Shown piece after piece: positions 9,215-18,077 of a stretch of DNA of 64,000 nucleotides. Within the stretch, counting starts at the first letter, position 1. Every line of letters begins with the position of its first letter. The stretch is from CAYWWY01 sp964462525. GTDB lineage: Bacteria > Thermotogota > Thermotogae > MWEM01. A model generated the notes under the pieces. That model worked only from the letters and a program-made list of their open reading frames with translations, was not told where the DNA came from and did not search any database. The position numbers and the translations under genes were made by a program. Where the stretch lies: assembly GCA_964462525.1 (NCBI GenBank), contig CAYWWY010000007.1:1-64000 (forward strand). Direction: 5' to 3'.

Positions 9215-10123
9215 ATGAAAACAGATCGTCTTGTCAATATGATTTTTCTTCTGTTAAAAAGAAAAAGGATCAGCGCAAGAGAGCTGGCTGATTCCTATCA
9301 GTGTTCCGTTCGGACCATCTATCGGGATATTGCAACATTGGAACAAGCTGGTGTTCCGATCCTTTCATACAGAGGGGCTGAAGGAGGGTTTGAGCTCATA
9401 GAAGGATATCGAATCGATAAGCCCTTTCTATCATCTCAAGAAGCATCGATCATTCTTGGTCTGCTTCATGGAATCAAAGACGTCGTTGATGATGTCGAGA
9501 TCGAAAGCATCTCGAGCAAAATGGATGGAGCGGATGCGGCTTTTTCAAACCTCTACTTTGATATGAAAGGGTGGTGGATGAGTGATGATCTCCGAACAAA
9601 GGTCAATCAGATCAACCAATGCATCACCCGACATCAACAGGTCTTTATGGAGTATTTCAATTCGTATCATCACTCGTCAAAAAGGACCGTTTATCCGATC
9701 AAAATTGTCGTCAAAGGATCTCAATGGTATCTTCATGCCTATTGTACCTTGAAAAATGACTATCGATTGTTTAAAATTAACCGAATCAAATCTCTGCAAC
9801 TCCTTGATGAATTTTTCAATCCGAAACAATACCAAGCCCTTCCCAAGCAAAACAACAATTGGGCAGGCAGGGCGGAATCCCCAATCATTCTTAAATTCGA
9901 CATAAACATCTATTCGACGTACAAAGACTTCTTCCTCGAAGAGCAAATTACTCAATACAACCAAGATCATTTCATCGTCAAAGTCCATTACCCGATCGAT
10001 AATTGGGTTAAGGGACTCATTTTGAGCTTTGGAACAATGGTGGAAGTGATTGAGCCTTCGTCGCTCAGAGAGGAAATCAAGAAAATCGCTCAAGAGGTTG
10101 CCGGGATATATGACATAACCTGA
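9215..10123 (+). CDS. WYL-domain transcriptional regulator, YafY/DeoR type
   Basis: 302 residues from the ATG at 9215, preceded by AAAGAGG; longer frames to 9083 would begin upstream of the promoter. Residues 1-60 form a helix-turn-helix (ISARELADSYQCSVRTIYRD), and a WYL domain follows from about 130 (SQWYLHAYC, then FKINRI). WYL regulators sense ligands such as nucleotides or single-stranded nucleic acid and act as activators or repressors. Its stop codon lies inside a palindrome (10117-10129) that recurs upstream of the zinc-ribbon gene at 13739, so both could be its targets. Confidence 0.9.
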   Translation: MKTDRLVNMIFLLLKRKRISARELADSYQCSVRTIYRDIATLEQAGVPILSYRGAEGGFELIEGYRIDKPFLSSQEASIILGLLHGIKDVVDDVEIESISSKMDGADAAFSNLYFDMKGWWMSDDLRTKVNQINQCITRHQQVFMEYFNSYHHSSKRTVYPIKIVVKGSQWYLHAYCTLKNDYRLFKINRIKSLQLLDEFFNPKQYQALPKQNNNWAGRAESPIILKFDINIYSTYKDFFLEEQITQYNQDHFIVKVHYPIDNWVKGLILSFGTMVEVIEPSSLREEIKKIAQEVAGIYDIT

Positions 10124-10142
10124 CCGGTTCTGCCGCTACAAT
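10108..10142 (+). promoter_or_regulatory. Putative operator/promoter before the DUF3795 gene
   Basis: ATATGACATAACCTGACCGG is followed by TTCTG and a TACAAT at 10137-10142. The core AACCTGACCGGTT (10117-10129) is an imperfect palindrome, and the same arrangement with 7 bases between core and -10 is found at 13668-13702. It overlaps the end of the WYL gene. Confidence 0.5.
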
Positions 10143-10257
10143 CGCATTATGAACGGATACGAGGATCAGAAAGCTTTCATAGTTTCAGTTTCCAAGCAAT
10201 CCTAAGAGATTTGGGTGTGAATGCTATCCAAAGCGGCGTTGAGGAGGCGCGATTATC

Positions 10258-11217
10258 ATGAAAGAACTCATTTCAAAATGTGGCATGAACTGTTCGCAGT
10301 GTCCTGCATTCCAGGAGAATTGCAAAACAGAAGAAGATCGCATTCTTTGCTCAGAAGGCTGGGGTAAGTATGTGAAAATCAATATCTCTCCCGATGGATG
10401 TATCTGTTCGGGATGCCAACATCCGAATCCCTGGTCCGGCAACAGGGTTTTGCCAGATCGGTTTTGTTTGATCCGGAAGTGCGCGGTAGAAACCCAAGTG
10501 CCCAATTGTGGAGCATGTTTCCATTATCCGTGCGCGCTGTTATTGAAGAGTAAGAAAGGAGCTACCTATCTTGATCGGCTCCGCGAGGAGATTCCCAGTA
10601 TGGAATATGAAAAGTTCGTGAGACCGTATAGTCCGAGCGAAAGTATGGAACGGTTAAACCAAACTCACGAAAAAGGCGATTTGATAAAACCGGAAATCAA
10701 ACCATTGAAAACCAATCTATCGAAACCTGGCCCCAAAACAGATCGAAAATATCGGGATTTCTACTTGTTTATTGAGAAGATATTTCAAGCAAGAACTGAG
10801 TTATACTATGATCAAATCCTATTCAAAACTGGGAAAGGTTTATTTAAGTGCGTATTGTGGGTATTTGGAAAATACGGAGAGATAGAAAATACTTCATTAG
10901 TAATCAACCAAGATGTGAAAAACCAACCAAAATGCTTCTCTTCAATCGTAAGGAAAGATCCTTTATCACTTCATACCAGTTTATTGAAAATCATCCCTTT
11001 TTTGCAACTGTACAAGGTTCATATCCTTTTTTATACTATATCGAATAAAAAATGGAGATTAGAACTATCATTCGATTCCAATTTGGATCATATTATTGTT
11101 TTAAAGGAATATATCGCAAATCTTATATCTTTACATGGCGATCCGGAATATATAGGACAATCAAAGTATAAAGGGGATGCTTTTAAAAAATTTTCTCAAT
11201 TGCGATTTGATCATTAA
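10258..11217 (+). CDS. DUF3795-type cysteine-rich protein with unknown C-terminal domain
   Basis: 319 residues. The N-terminal 100 residues carry a DUF3795 pattern: CGMNCSQCPAF at 8-18, then CSGCQHP and CGACFHYPC, likely metal-binding cysteine clusters. The part from about 150 onwards is lysine-rich and more AT-rich, and I do not recognise it; it may be a fused domain. The start is supported by GAGGAGG 11 bases upstream. The gene follows the WYL regulator with the shared operator between them, so it is a likely regulatory target. Function of DUF3795 is not established. Confidence 0.75.
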   Translation: MKELISKCGMNCSQCPAFQENCKTEEDRILCSEGWGKYVKINISPDGCICSGCQHPNPWSGNRVLPDRFCLIRKCAVETQVPNCGACFHYPCALLLKSKKGATYLDRLREEIPSMEYEKFVRPYSPSESMERLNQTHEKGDLIKPEIKPLKTNLSKPGPKTDRKYRDFYLFIEKIFQARTELYYDQILFKTGKGLFKCVLWVFGKYGEIENTSLVINQDVKNQPKCFSSIVRKDPLSLHTSLLKIIPFLQLYKVHILFYTISNKKWRLELSFDSNLDHIIVLKEYIANLISLHGDPEYIGQSKYKGDAFKKFSQLRFDH

Positions 11218-11230
11218 AAAATCACAGAAA

Positions 11231-11275
11231 AGAGCGGGGGGGGGTGATTTCATCCCATTGATCTCACCCCCCCTC
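11231..11275 (+). terminator. GC-rich inverted repeat after the DUF3795 gene
   Basis: GGGGGGGTGA and TCACCCCCCC form a strong 10-bp stem around a loop of about 16 bases, 20 bases after the stop. There is no clear T run downstream, so it may be a processing or transcription-pausing structure rather than a classic terminator. Confidence 0.5.
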
Positions 11276-11463
11276 TCCCATTTGGAATGTGTCTTTGAAG
11301 ACAGGCAGTACACCACAGAAACGCATCTCCTTCCCCCTTAAGGGCCTCGAGTTTTCCTCATACCTCACATGGTATTTGCTTGATTCCTCGAAAAAAAACC
11401 AGGAATTGTGATAGAATCCAGCAGGATGAAGATCATTATGATAAGGGAGAAGGAGGAACCATC

Positions 11464-13596
11464 ATGCTGTATCGACTGATATATGGAAATCCGACTATGC
11501 AAGGATGTTTGCCTGAGGATGGGTCATTTCTAACCACCCGTTTTGATCCAGGTGCTCCGTTGTTTCACCTGGATCAACAAGGCAACCGGTTGCAGGATCT
11601 GTCCTTGGAGATAACTGACAAAGGCACTGAATTGATCCGCTGGATGGATAGAGGACCAATTTATGGGTATGGGGACAAGGTCGGTCCGTTGAACCGGAGA
11701 GGGGGAAGGTATATCTTTCAGAATACCGACAATTTCACACACCATCCCTCTTCTGATCCCTTGTATAAATCACTCCCTTTCTCCATACACCTCTATCGCG
11801 ATAAAGTGGTTGGAGTATTTACAGACTTTCCCGGTTATATGGAAACGGATGTGGACACAAGAAATGATGGAACGATTCGATACTTTGTCAAGGATCAGGG
11901 TTTTATGCAATACGTGTGGGAAACAGAGACCATTGAAACGCTGATTCAGGAATGGATCGCGCTGACGGGAAAGAATGCGCCGGTACCTTTGTGGGCCTTC
12001 GGCTATCAGCAGAGCCGATGGGGGTATGTGAACCAGGATCAAATATTGGACACAGCCAAGACATTTCGGGACAAGCGCTTTCCCTGTGACGTGATCTATC
12101 TGGATATCGATCACATGGAACGATTCAAAGTCTTCACCTGGGATCCCGTCGCTTTTTCCGGGAAAGATCAGATGCTTGCTCAATTGCATTCTCAGGGCTT
12201 TCACGTAAGCGCTATTATTGATCCAGGGGTCAAGGTAGAAAAAGACTATCCTGTCTTTGAGGAGGGCAAGGATCGGTACTTCTTGAAAGACCGATCCGGG
12301 AAGGATTTTGAAGGCGCTGTATGGCCTGGAAGGACACGATTTCCCGATTTTCTGGATCCCATAGTGCGTAAATGGTGGGCAGAAAAGGTGGGACGGCTCT
12401 ATCAGCAAGGGGTTGATGCTTTTTGGAACGACATGAATGAGATCGCGATCTTTTTCACTGAGAAAGAGGTTCGAGAAGCGATCGATACCTTAACGGATCT
12501 GGATATCGATAAAGGGATCAATGGTTTGATCCACCTGAACAGCATTGCTGCTATGGGGCAGCGCAGCCATGCAGAGGAGATTGTGCATCTGGATGGCACC
12601 TCCCATTCGGTGGTGAAAAACCTATATGGTCGCGAGATGATCCGCGCAGCTTATGAGGGGATTCGCGAGGTCGATCCTAAAGCGCGCACCTTTTTGATCT
12701 CCCGATCTGCCTATCCTGGGATTCAAAAGTATGGCGGCGTCTGGACCGGAGATAACCACTCATGGTGGGAACATATCTTGCAAGAGATCATCCGAATCGC
12801 GTCCCTGGGATTGTGCGGAATCTTCTATGCGGGATGCGATATTGGAGGGTTCAGCGGAAACTGTCATGCTGAGCTTTTGATCCGGTTTATGCAACTTGGT
12901 AGTTTTATTCCAATGTTCAGAAACCACGCAGCTACCGGGACCAGCCCCCAAGAACCGTGGGTATTTGGGGAAGAAGTGGAAAAAATAGCCAGGGAAACGG
13001 TGGAAAGGCGCTATCAGTTGATGATGCATCTCTACTCCCAATACATGCAAAGCCTGATACACAATCGCCCCTTGATTCGTCCTCTCTTCTTTGATTACCA
13101 AGCGGATGAATGCACTTGGGGTATCGAAGACCAGTTCATTTTCGGAGATGGCATAATGGTGGCTCCAGTATACCGTCCGGGAATTACGCATCGCGCTGTG
13201 TATTTTCCTGAAGACGGTCTGGATCTGAACATGTATCAGATTTATCCCAAAGGATGGCATGTGGTTCCTACTCCACTAAACCGAACAGCCCATTTTCTGC
13301 TCAAAGGTCATATGGTCTTTGAAGTACCTGCTTTGCAGCACCTCAACGATCCAAAGTGGGATCATGTGATTGTACGGTGCTTTGGAGACATTGCAAACGC
13401 CAAGCTTTATGAAGATGACGGTCTGACCACCCAATACGAGCAAGGGGTCTATTCTTTAAGAGAATTCCAATTCAACTCCGGCAAGGTAGAAATAGATACC
13501 TCGCATAAAGGCTTTACCCCTCATCCAAGGAAATGGATTTTTTTGGATCATACCCAAGGTGGCCAAGAAAATGGGGTTTGGGAAACCGTGATGTAA
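11464..13596 (+). CDS. Glycoside hydrolase family 31 alpha-glucosidase
   Basis: 710 residues from the ATG at 11464, which has AAGGAGG upstream; the frame is open to 11380 without a better start. GH31 features: YLDIDHM early in the barrel, the nucleophile block WNDMNE (about 12424) and the acid/base region TGDNHSWW (about 12745). It should release alpha-linked glucose (or xylose) with retention of configuration. No signal peptide is visible, so it is cytoplasmic and acts on imported oligosaccharides. It stands alone; an extended -10-like TGATAGAAT lies upstream at about 11408. Confidence 0.93.
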   Translation: MLYRLIYGNPTMQGCLPEDGSFLTTRFDPGAPLFHLDQQGNRLQDLSLEITDKGTELIRWMDRGPIYGYGDKVGPLNRRGGRYIFQNTDNFTHHPSSDPLYKSLPFSIHLYRDKVVGVFTDFPGYMETDVDTRNDGTIRYFVKDQGFMQYVWETETIETLIQEWIALTGKNAPVPLWAFGYQQSRWGYVNQDQILDTAKTFRDKRFPCDVIYLDIDHMERFKVFTWDPVAFSGKDQMLAQLHSQGFHVSAIIDPGVKVEKDYPVFEEGKDRYFLKDRSGKDFEGAVWPGRTRFPDFLDPIVRKWWAEKVGRLYQQGVDAFWNDMNEIAIFFTEKEVREAIDTLTDLDIDKGINGLIHLNSIAAMGQRSHAEEIVHLDGTSHSVVKNLYGREMIRAAYEGIREVDPKARTFLISRSAYPGIQKYGGVWTGDNHSWWEHILQEIIRIASLGLCGIFYAGCDIGGFSGNCHAELLIRFMQLGSFIPMFRNHAATGTSPQEPWVFGEEVEKIARETVERRYQLMMHLYSQYMQSLIHNRPLIRPLFFDYQADECTWGIEDQFIFGDGIMVAPVYRPGITHRAVYFPEDGLDLNMYQIYPKGWHVVPTPLNRTAHFLLKGHMVFEVPALQHLNDPKWDHVIVRCFGDIANAKLYEDDGLTTQYEQGVYSLREFQFNSGKVEIDTSHKGFTPHPRKWIFLDHTQGGQENGVWETVM

Positions 13597-13667
13597 AGAA
13601 AAACGGAGGGCGCAATAACTGGGTGTGGGTTTGAAACGGATGATCCGGTCAAGAGGCCACCCTTGAA

Positions 13668-13702
13668 ATATGACACAACCTGACAGGTTCTGTGGGTAGA
13701 AT
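13668..13702 (+). promoter_or_regulatory. Putative operator/promoter before the zinc-ribbon gene
   Basis: ATATGACACAACCTGACAGG then TTCTG, and TAGAAT at 13697-13702. The core AACCTGACAGGTT (13677-13689) is a perfect odd palindrome (AACCTG-A-CAGGTT). It matches the element at 10108-10142 in sequence and in the 7-base distance to the -10. Confidence 0.55.
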
Positions 13703-13738
13703 CTTATTGGAATCAAAAAAGCAGGGAGGTTGAGAGAA

Positions 13739-14002
13739 ATGCAAAGTGGTCAGGTATGTCAAAGCTGCGGAATGCCCTTGACAGAAGAGGTGTTGGGAAC
13801 CGAGAAAGACGGGAGTAAGAACGAAGATTATTGTGTCTATTGCTACAAGGAAGGAACCTTTGCTTCAGACTGCACCATGGAAGAGATGATCGATATCTGT
13901 GTTCCCTTCATGGAAAAAGAAGGCATGAACAAAGAAAATGCCAGGAAGCTGCTTGAGAACGAGTTACCGAAGCTAAAGCGGTGGAAGCACAGATCAGCTT
14001 GA
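13739..14002 (+). CDS. Small zinc-ribbon protein
   Basis: 87 residues starting MQSGQVCQSCGMPL, with CxxC at the start and CVYCYKEG about 25 residues later, as in the putative zinc-ribbon family PF12674. The rest is acidic and helical. GGAGG lies 9 bases before the ATG at 13739; a TTG at 13730 is too close to it. The preceding palindrome suggests control by the same regulator as the DUF3795 gene. Function unknown, perhaps a metal-dependent stress or toxin-response protein. Confidence 0.8.
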   Translation: MQSGQVCQSCGMPLTEEVLGTEKDGSKNEDYCVYCYKEGTFASDCTMEEMIDICVPFMEKEGMNKENARKLLENELPKLKRWKHRSA

Positions 14003-14025
14003 TTCACACTTCTGAATGACCCTTT

Positions 14026-14059
14026 TCCCCAACCATGAACTGCGGTTTGTGGTTGGGGA
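14026..14059. terminator. Inverted repeat between convergent genes
   Basis: TCCCCAACCA (14026-14035) pairs perfectly with TGGTTGGGGA (14050-14059) around a 14-base loop, between the zinc-ribbon and aldolase genes, which converge. T runs are weak on both sides, so termination strength is uncertain. Confidence 0.55.
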
Positions 14060-14075
14060 TTCTTGATGAAACTCT

Positions 14076-14684
14076 TTACCATTTTCCGTATGTTGTTTTC
14101 TCTAAACCCTTCGAATCGACGCCAATGTTTTCAAGGTATTCGATCATTCGACAAGAATGTTCCAATGAATGGATCGTAAAAAGCGCTTCTTCCAAAGTCT
14201 GCGCGCACGAAAACACACCATGCCCCTTGACCACTACTGCTTTGTAGTTTTTTAGATACTCCGGCAATACATCCTCCATCTCTTTGGATCCGGAAGAAAA
14301 CTCAAAGCCCACCACAGGCGCCTTGCGGATAAAATAACCGCCTTCGACATCAATCGGGATGATCTCGTTTCGCACCATGGAAAGCGCAGTCGTCGCAACG
14401 CTATGACAGTGGACAATGGCAAGCGCTTCCGTATGCATATAGATCTTTGCGTGGACCCGAGATTCTGTGGAAGCGATCATCAGGTTGCTGTCGATTCGAA
14501 ATAGATCTACCTCAATCACATCGTCCTCTTGAAGATAGCCCAGCATTGATCCGCGGCGGGTCACATACATTTTGCTTCCAACGCGCACACTCAGGTTCCC
14601 GCTATGCGAGTTGTTCAAACCGGTCAGGAATGTAATCGAGCCGATTTTTTGAAACTCGCGGACAAGATCTTCATTTACAGCCAT
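14076..14684 (-). CDS. Class II aldolase/adducin family protein
   Basis: 202 residues. Zinc ligands of the FucA/AraD fold are visible: HCHSVAT (about 92-98) and GHGVF (about 154), with SGNLSVRV near the N terminus for phosphate binding. The family cleaves or epimerises sugar phosphates such as fuculose-1-phosphate or ribulose-5-phosphate. Its start overlaps the end of the AFOR gene by 10 bases (CCATGGCTGTAA), so they are translationally coupled. The aldehyde product of the aldolase could be the substrate of the oxidoreductase. Confidence 0.87.
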   Translation of the reverse strand: MAVNEDLVREFQKIGSITFLTGLNNSHSGNLSVRVGSKMYVTRRGSMLGYLQEDDVIEVDLFRIDSNLMIASTESRVHAKIYMHTEALAIVHCHSVATTALSMVRNEIIPIDVEGGYFIRKAPVVGFEFSSGSKEMEDVLPEYLKNYKAVVVKGHGVFSCAQTLEEALFTIHSLEHSCRMIEYLENIGVDSKGLEKTTYGKW

Positions 14685-16474
14685 GGCACATCCTCCTTCA
14701 GTTGAAACCGCTCGATCGTCGCGGGTGTCGGTATTCCTTGATCATCCCATCCTCGGTAATCGTAGTACTCCTGAAGCATCTCTTCCAAAGGGACCGTCCT
14801 TCCTTTTGACAACCCTTCCTTCAAAGGTTCGGTCAATAAACGTTTGGGTAAGGTATCATCTTTTTTCGAAAACCCCAGTTTGAGATTGATCAAACGTTCC
14901 AGATTGTGTACACGAGCCCCAATGGCCTCCACCTCAGCCGAAGTGTAGTCCGTTCCCGAAACACCGTTGAGGATCCGGGCCCAGATATCCATGGAAACAG
15001 CGTAACTATTAAAACGGCATACGACCGCAGAATCGTAAAAGGCCCCGATATCTTGGCTTCGAGCCACATGGGTCCCTTTTCCGCTAACCGCCAATCGGTT
15101 GATTCTCCGGGGGGTCCCCAGCTCTTCATATCCTACGGAATAACCACCGCGGAGATGGCAAGCCCCTCGGTTGGATGTTGCGTATCCAACACCCATACCC
15201 ATTGAACCCCTCGGATCATATGCCGCCAATTCCATTCCTTTGACGTTCATGGCAAACTCCGCTCCCCCAAACTGATCGGATAGCCGTTTCGAACCCAACG
15301 CCAGATGCTTGCCTTCGTCTTGGCAAGTAGCAATTTTATGAATCAGTTCGATCAGTTTTTCTTTTTCTCCAAAACGGATGCCAAAATCATGCAACCCTTT
15401 CTCTGTCGCTTCCATCGCGTAGCTAATCGATCCACCCGCGCTGATCGAGTCCATTCCGTACGCGTTGCATAAGTAATTGGCTTGGGTGATCACGCTTAGG
15501 TCATCGATGCCCAGGTTCGGTCCCAAGGCCCAATTGGTCTCATATTCAGGCCCGTCTCCAGAAATCCCGTTTACCTCCGTGCGCCTGCCGCATCGGATGA
15601 CACATCCCCAACAACCGGACTGCTTTCTTAGGAGGGTGTCTGCAATCGCCTCTCCATCAACCTTTTGAATGCTTTCAAACACACCTTTCTGGAAATTCCG
15701 GGTCGGGAGCATCCCAAAGAAATTGATTACTTCCATCAAAGCGTTTGTTCCTAAAGCCGGCAACACTTTGGAGGTGATCGGATTGGCTTTCATTACTTTG
15801 ATAAGCTCGTAATTGGCTGCGTCAAAGGCCTCTTTGTTCCCGATCTCTGGCCTTTTCGTTCCTTTGACAGCGATAGCCTTCAGTTTCTTGGAAGCCCATA
15901 CGCTACCCAACCCCCCTCGTCCGAAATGACGGTGCCCGTCTACGCAGACGCTTCCATACAAGACCCCGTTCTCTGAGGCTTGGCCTATGGATAGGATCGA
16001 TGCGCCTTGAGACGACTGTTCTTTCAAAAACTTTGTGGTGTCTTGTGTCGATAAGCCCCATAGCGACTGGGCATCCAAGATTTCTACCCCTTTGTCGCTT
16101 ATATTCAGCATGACCGGCCGTTCTGCCTGACCTTTCACCACCAGCGCGTCATAACCGGTGAATTTGAAGAAGGGACCAAACATCCCTCCGGCATTGGTAT
16201 CCAACAGAGTATTCGTAAGCGGCGAACGGGTCGTCGCGCTTGCCCGCCCGCTCCCGGAAACTGGCATACCAGTGATTGGCCCAACTGCGAGAATGACCGG
16301 GTTGTCTTCCCCAAAAGGATCCACGTTTGGATCGGGCGCGTACTGAAGATACAGATAGGCGCCGATGCCTCGACCCCCCAGATACTTTTCGGACACGTGT
16401 GTAGGGATTGGTTTGACTTGAATCGATTCCGTGGTAAGATCGACTTCCAGATACTGGGACCAATATCCACTCAT
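14675..16474 (-). CDS. Aldehyde ferredoxin oxidoreductase (tungsten enzyme)
   Basis: 599 residues, normal for AFOR. The [4Fe-4S] cluster cysteines appear as CWGCVIRC in the middle and DSAVVCRF near the C terminus; GPEYETNWALGPN is the family block near the pterin site. It oxidises aldehydes to acids with ferredoxin as acceptor, using a tungstopterin cofactor, in the cytoplasm of anaerobes. AAAGGAGG lies upstream of the start. The gene lies between a MoaD-like protein and an aldolase. The aldehyde preference cannot be read from the sequence. Confidence 0.93.
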   Translation of the reverse strand: MSGYWSQYLEVDLTTESIQVKPIPTHVSEKYLGGRGIGAYLYLQYAPDPNVDPFGEDNPVILAVGPITGMPVSGSGRASATTRSPLTNTLLDTNAGGMFGPFFKFTGYDALVVKGQAERPVMLNISDKGVEILDAQSLWGLSTQDTTKFLKEQSSQGASILSIGQASENGVLYGSVCVDGHRHFGRGGLGSVWASKKLKAIAVKGTKRPEIGNKEAFDAANYELIKVMKANPITSKVLPALGTNALMEVINFFGMLPTRNFQKGVFESIQKVDGEAIADTLLRKQSGCWGCVIRCGRRTEVNGISGDGPEYETNWALGPNLGIDDLSVITQANYLCNAYGMDSISAGGSISYAMEATEKGLHDFGIRFGEKEKLIELIHKIATCQDEGKHLALGSKRLSDQFGGAEFAMNVKGMELAAYDPRGSMGMGVGYATSNRGACHLRGGYSVGYEELGTPRRINRLAVSGKGTHVARSQDIGAFYDSAVVCRFNSYAVSMDIWARILNGVSGTDYTSAEVEAIGARVHNLERLINLKLGFSKKDDTLPKRLLTEPLKEGLSKGRTVPLEEMLQEYYDYRGWDDQGIPTPATIERFQLKEDVPWL

Positions 16475-16516
16475 ATAACCTGTTTCCTCCTTTTCAGATC
16501 TTCCAGCGATCGCCGA

Positions 16517-16819
16517 CTATCCGCCGAAGACCATCGGAATGAAAGCCACCTCGTCTTTATCTTTCAAGAGGGTATCGAAGCCCTCTAGATAGAAAATACT
16601 CGTGCCATTGATCATGATTAGCACATCGTTCGGTATTCCTTCAAAATCTACTTCCAGCAACGGTATAAGCCTTCCGTCAAGCATTTGATCTGCCTCTACA
16701 ATCAGTTTTTCGACCGTGATCGTGTCTTGACGAATCGTATGCTCCATCGTTTGCACACCCAGCTCCATCCGGTATATGGAAAAAAAGGTAAGTCGGATTG
16801 ACTTTCGCCCTTCGTTCAT
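16517..16819 (-). CDS. MoaD/ThiS-like sulfur carrier protein
   Basis: 100 residues with a beta-grasp pattern and a terminal MVFGG; the exposed Gly-Gly is the thiocarboxylate site of MoaD proteins that donate sulfur to the pterin cofactor. The start at 16819 follows GAAGGGACGGG; the upstream extension to 16891 lies across the promoter. It sits 42 bases upstream of the AFOR gene, consistent with a dedicated carrier for tungstopterin synthesis. No MoaE or MoeB partner is in the window. Confidence 0.82.
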   Translation of the reverse strand: MNEGRKSIRLTFFSIYRMELGVQTMEHTIRQDTITVEKLIVEADQMLDGRLIPLLEVDFEGIPNDVLIMINGTSIFYLEGFDTLLKDKDEVAFIPMVFGG

Positions 16820-16873
16820 AGTACCCGTCCCTTCACATTCCGATAGCAGGATCAAACCACCGATGCCTATGCA

Positions 16874-16879
16874 ATTATA
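16874..16879 (-). promoter_or_regulatory. -10 element of the MoaD-AFOR-aldolase operon
   Basis: TATAAT on the minus strand (preceded by TG), giving a start near 16867 and a leader of about 48 bases before the MoaD ATG. No good -35 is visible. Confidence 0.45.
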
Positions 16880-17064
16880 CACGATCGCCAATCAAAAACG
16901 AAACGGAGAATGCCTACAGACCGCATTCTTCGGAACCGATCGGATGAGAAAAGAAGACGTGAGTTTATCGATGATCTTAGCCGAGGATTCCTTCCCGCAT
17001 GCAATCGTGACCAATGGAATGACCTAAGTCATGCTGGATTGGTCAAAGTCATGACCATGGCTAC

Positions 17065-17093
17065 TTCGCAAACCCCGTTATTTGCCGTATAAT
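17065..17093 (+). promoter_or_regulatory. Promoter of the ABC exporter operon
   Basis: TATAAT at 17088-17093 with TTCGCA (4 of 6 matches) 17 bases upstream, followed by the ABC ATPase start at 17136. Confidence 0.5.
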
Positions 17094-17135
17094 CCGAACC
17101 GAAGTCAAATGACAATTCGATTGGGAGGTATGGCT

Positions 17136-18074
17136 ATGTACGACATTCGGTTGCAAAACCTGACAAAACGGTATGATGACAGACTCGCCTTGGACAATGT
17201 ATCCCTGGATATCGAACAGGGGGAGATTTTTGGGTTGTTGGGACCCAACGGCGCGGGAAAAACAACGATGATCCATATCTTATGCGGATTGATCCCGATG
17301 GATCGTGGCGATGTGCATGTTGGCGGTACGTCCATCAAAGATCATCCTGAAAAGATCAAAGCGCAAATTGGCTATGTGCCCCAAGAAATCGTACTCTTCG
17401 ATACTTTGAGCGTGTGGGACAACATGGATTATTTTGGTCGATTATACGGACTTCGGGGGAGTTATCTTCGGGAAAAGATCGATCAAGCCCTTGAAATTGC
17501 CGGTTTAACCGATCGAAAGCGCCAGAAGGTCAAAAAACTCTCGGGCGGGATGCAACGGCGACTCAATCTTGTCTGCGCCATCATGCACGATCCAAAGATC
17601 CTAGTGCTTGACGAGCCTACAGTTGGGGTGGATCCACAGTCCAGAAATCATATCTTGGAGGCCGTTCGGTCAATGAACAAGAAAAATCAAATGACGGTAG
17701 TGTACACTTCCCACTATATGGAAGAAGTGGAAGCCCTATGCGACCGTTTGATGATTCTAGATCTTGGCCGGGAATTGGTGAAAGGCTCGAAAAAAGAGAT
17801 CCTGCGCACGGTTACCCAGGAAACTGTTATGGTGGTTCGGGCGGAACCGATCCCGAAGGAGCTTGTCTCTTCTTTGAAGGAGATCGAGGGGGTCAAAACG
17901 CTGTCGTTTGAAGAGGATATAATCCGGATTGTGATTCAATCTTCGGATGATGCGGTGGAGGAGATTATTCACCATTTGCTGCAGCAACCGATGAGGATTC
18001 GCAATGTGACCATTGATGATCCCAATCTGGAAACGGTATTTCTCAGCATTACGGGCAAAGCCCTCCGGGATTGA
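17136..18074 (+). CDS. ABC-2 exporter ATP-binding protein
   Basis: 312 residues from the ATG at 17136 (GGGAGG 7 bases upstream). Walker A GPNGAGKTT, signature LSGGMQRR, Walker B ILVLDEPTVGVD and the H-loop TSHYMEE are intact. It energises export with the two membrane proteins encoded directly downstream (gaps of 3 bases and an overlap). The C-terminal 80 residues are typical of drug/sodium type NatA-like ATPases. The substrate is unknown. Confidence 0.92.
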   Translation: MYDIRLQNLTKRYDDRLALDNVSLDIEQGEIFGLLGPNGAGKTTMIHILCGLIPMDRGDVHVGGTSIKDHPEKIKAQIGYVPQEIVLFDTLSVWDNMDYFGRLYGLRGSYLREKIDQALEIAGLTDRKRQKVKKLSGGMQRRLNLVCAIMHDPKILVLDEPTVGVDPQSRNHILEAVRSMNKKNQMTVVYTSHYMEEVEALCDRLMILDLGRELVKGSKKEILRTVTQETVMVVRAEPIPKELVSSLKEIEGVKTLSFEEDIIRIVIQSSDDAVEEIIHHLLQQPMRIRNVTIDDPNLETVFLSITGKALRD

Positions 18075-18077
18075 GAG

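Noticed and set aside
11770..12408. 212-codon minus-strand ORF within the GH31 gene
   Set aside because: Antisense shadow; the plus strand has catalytic motifs of alpha-glucosidase.
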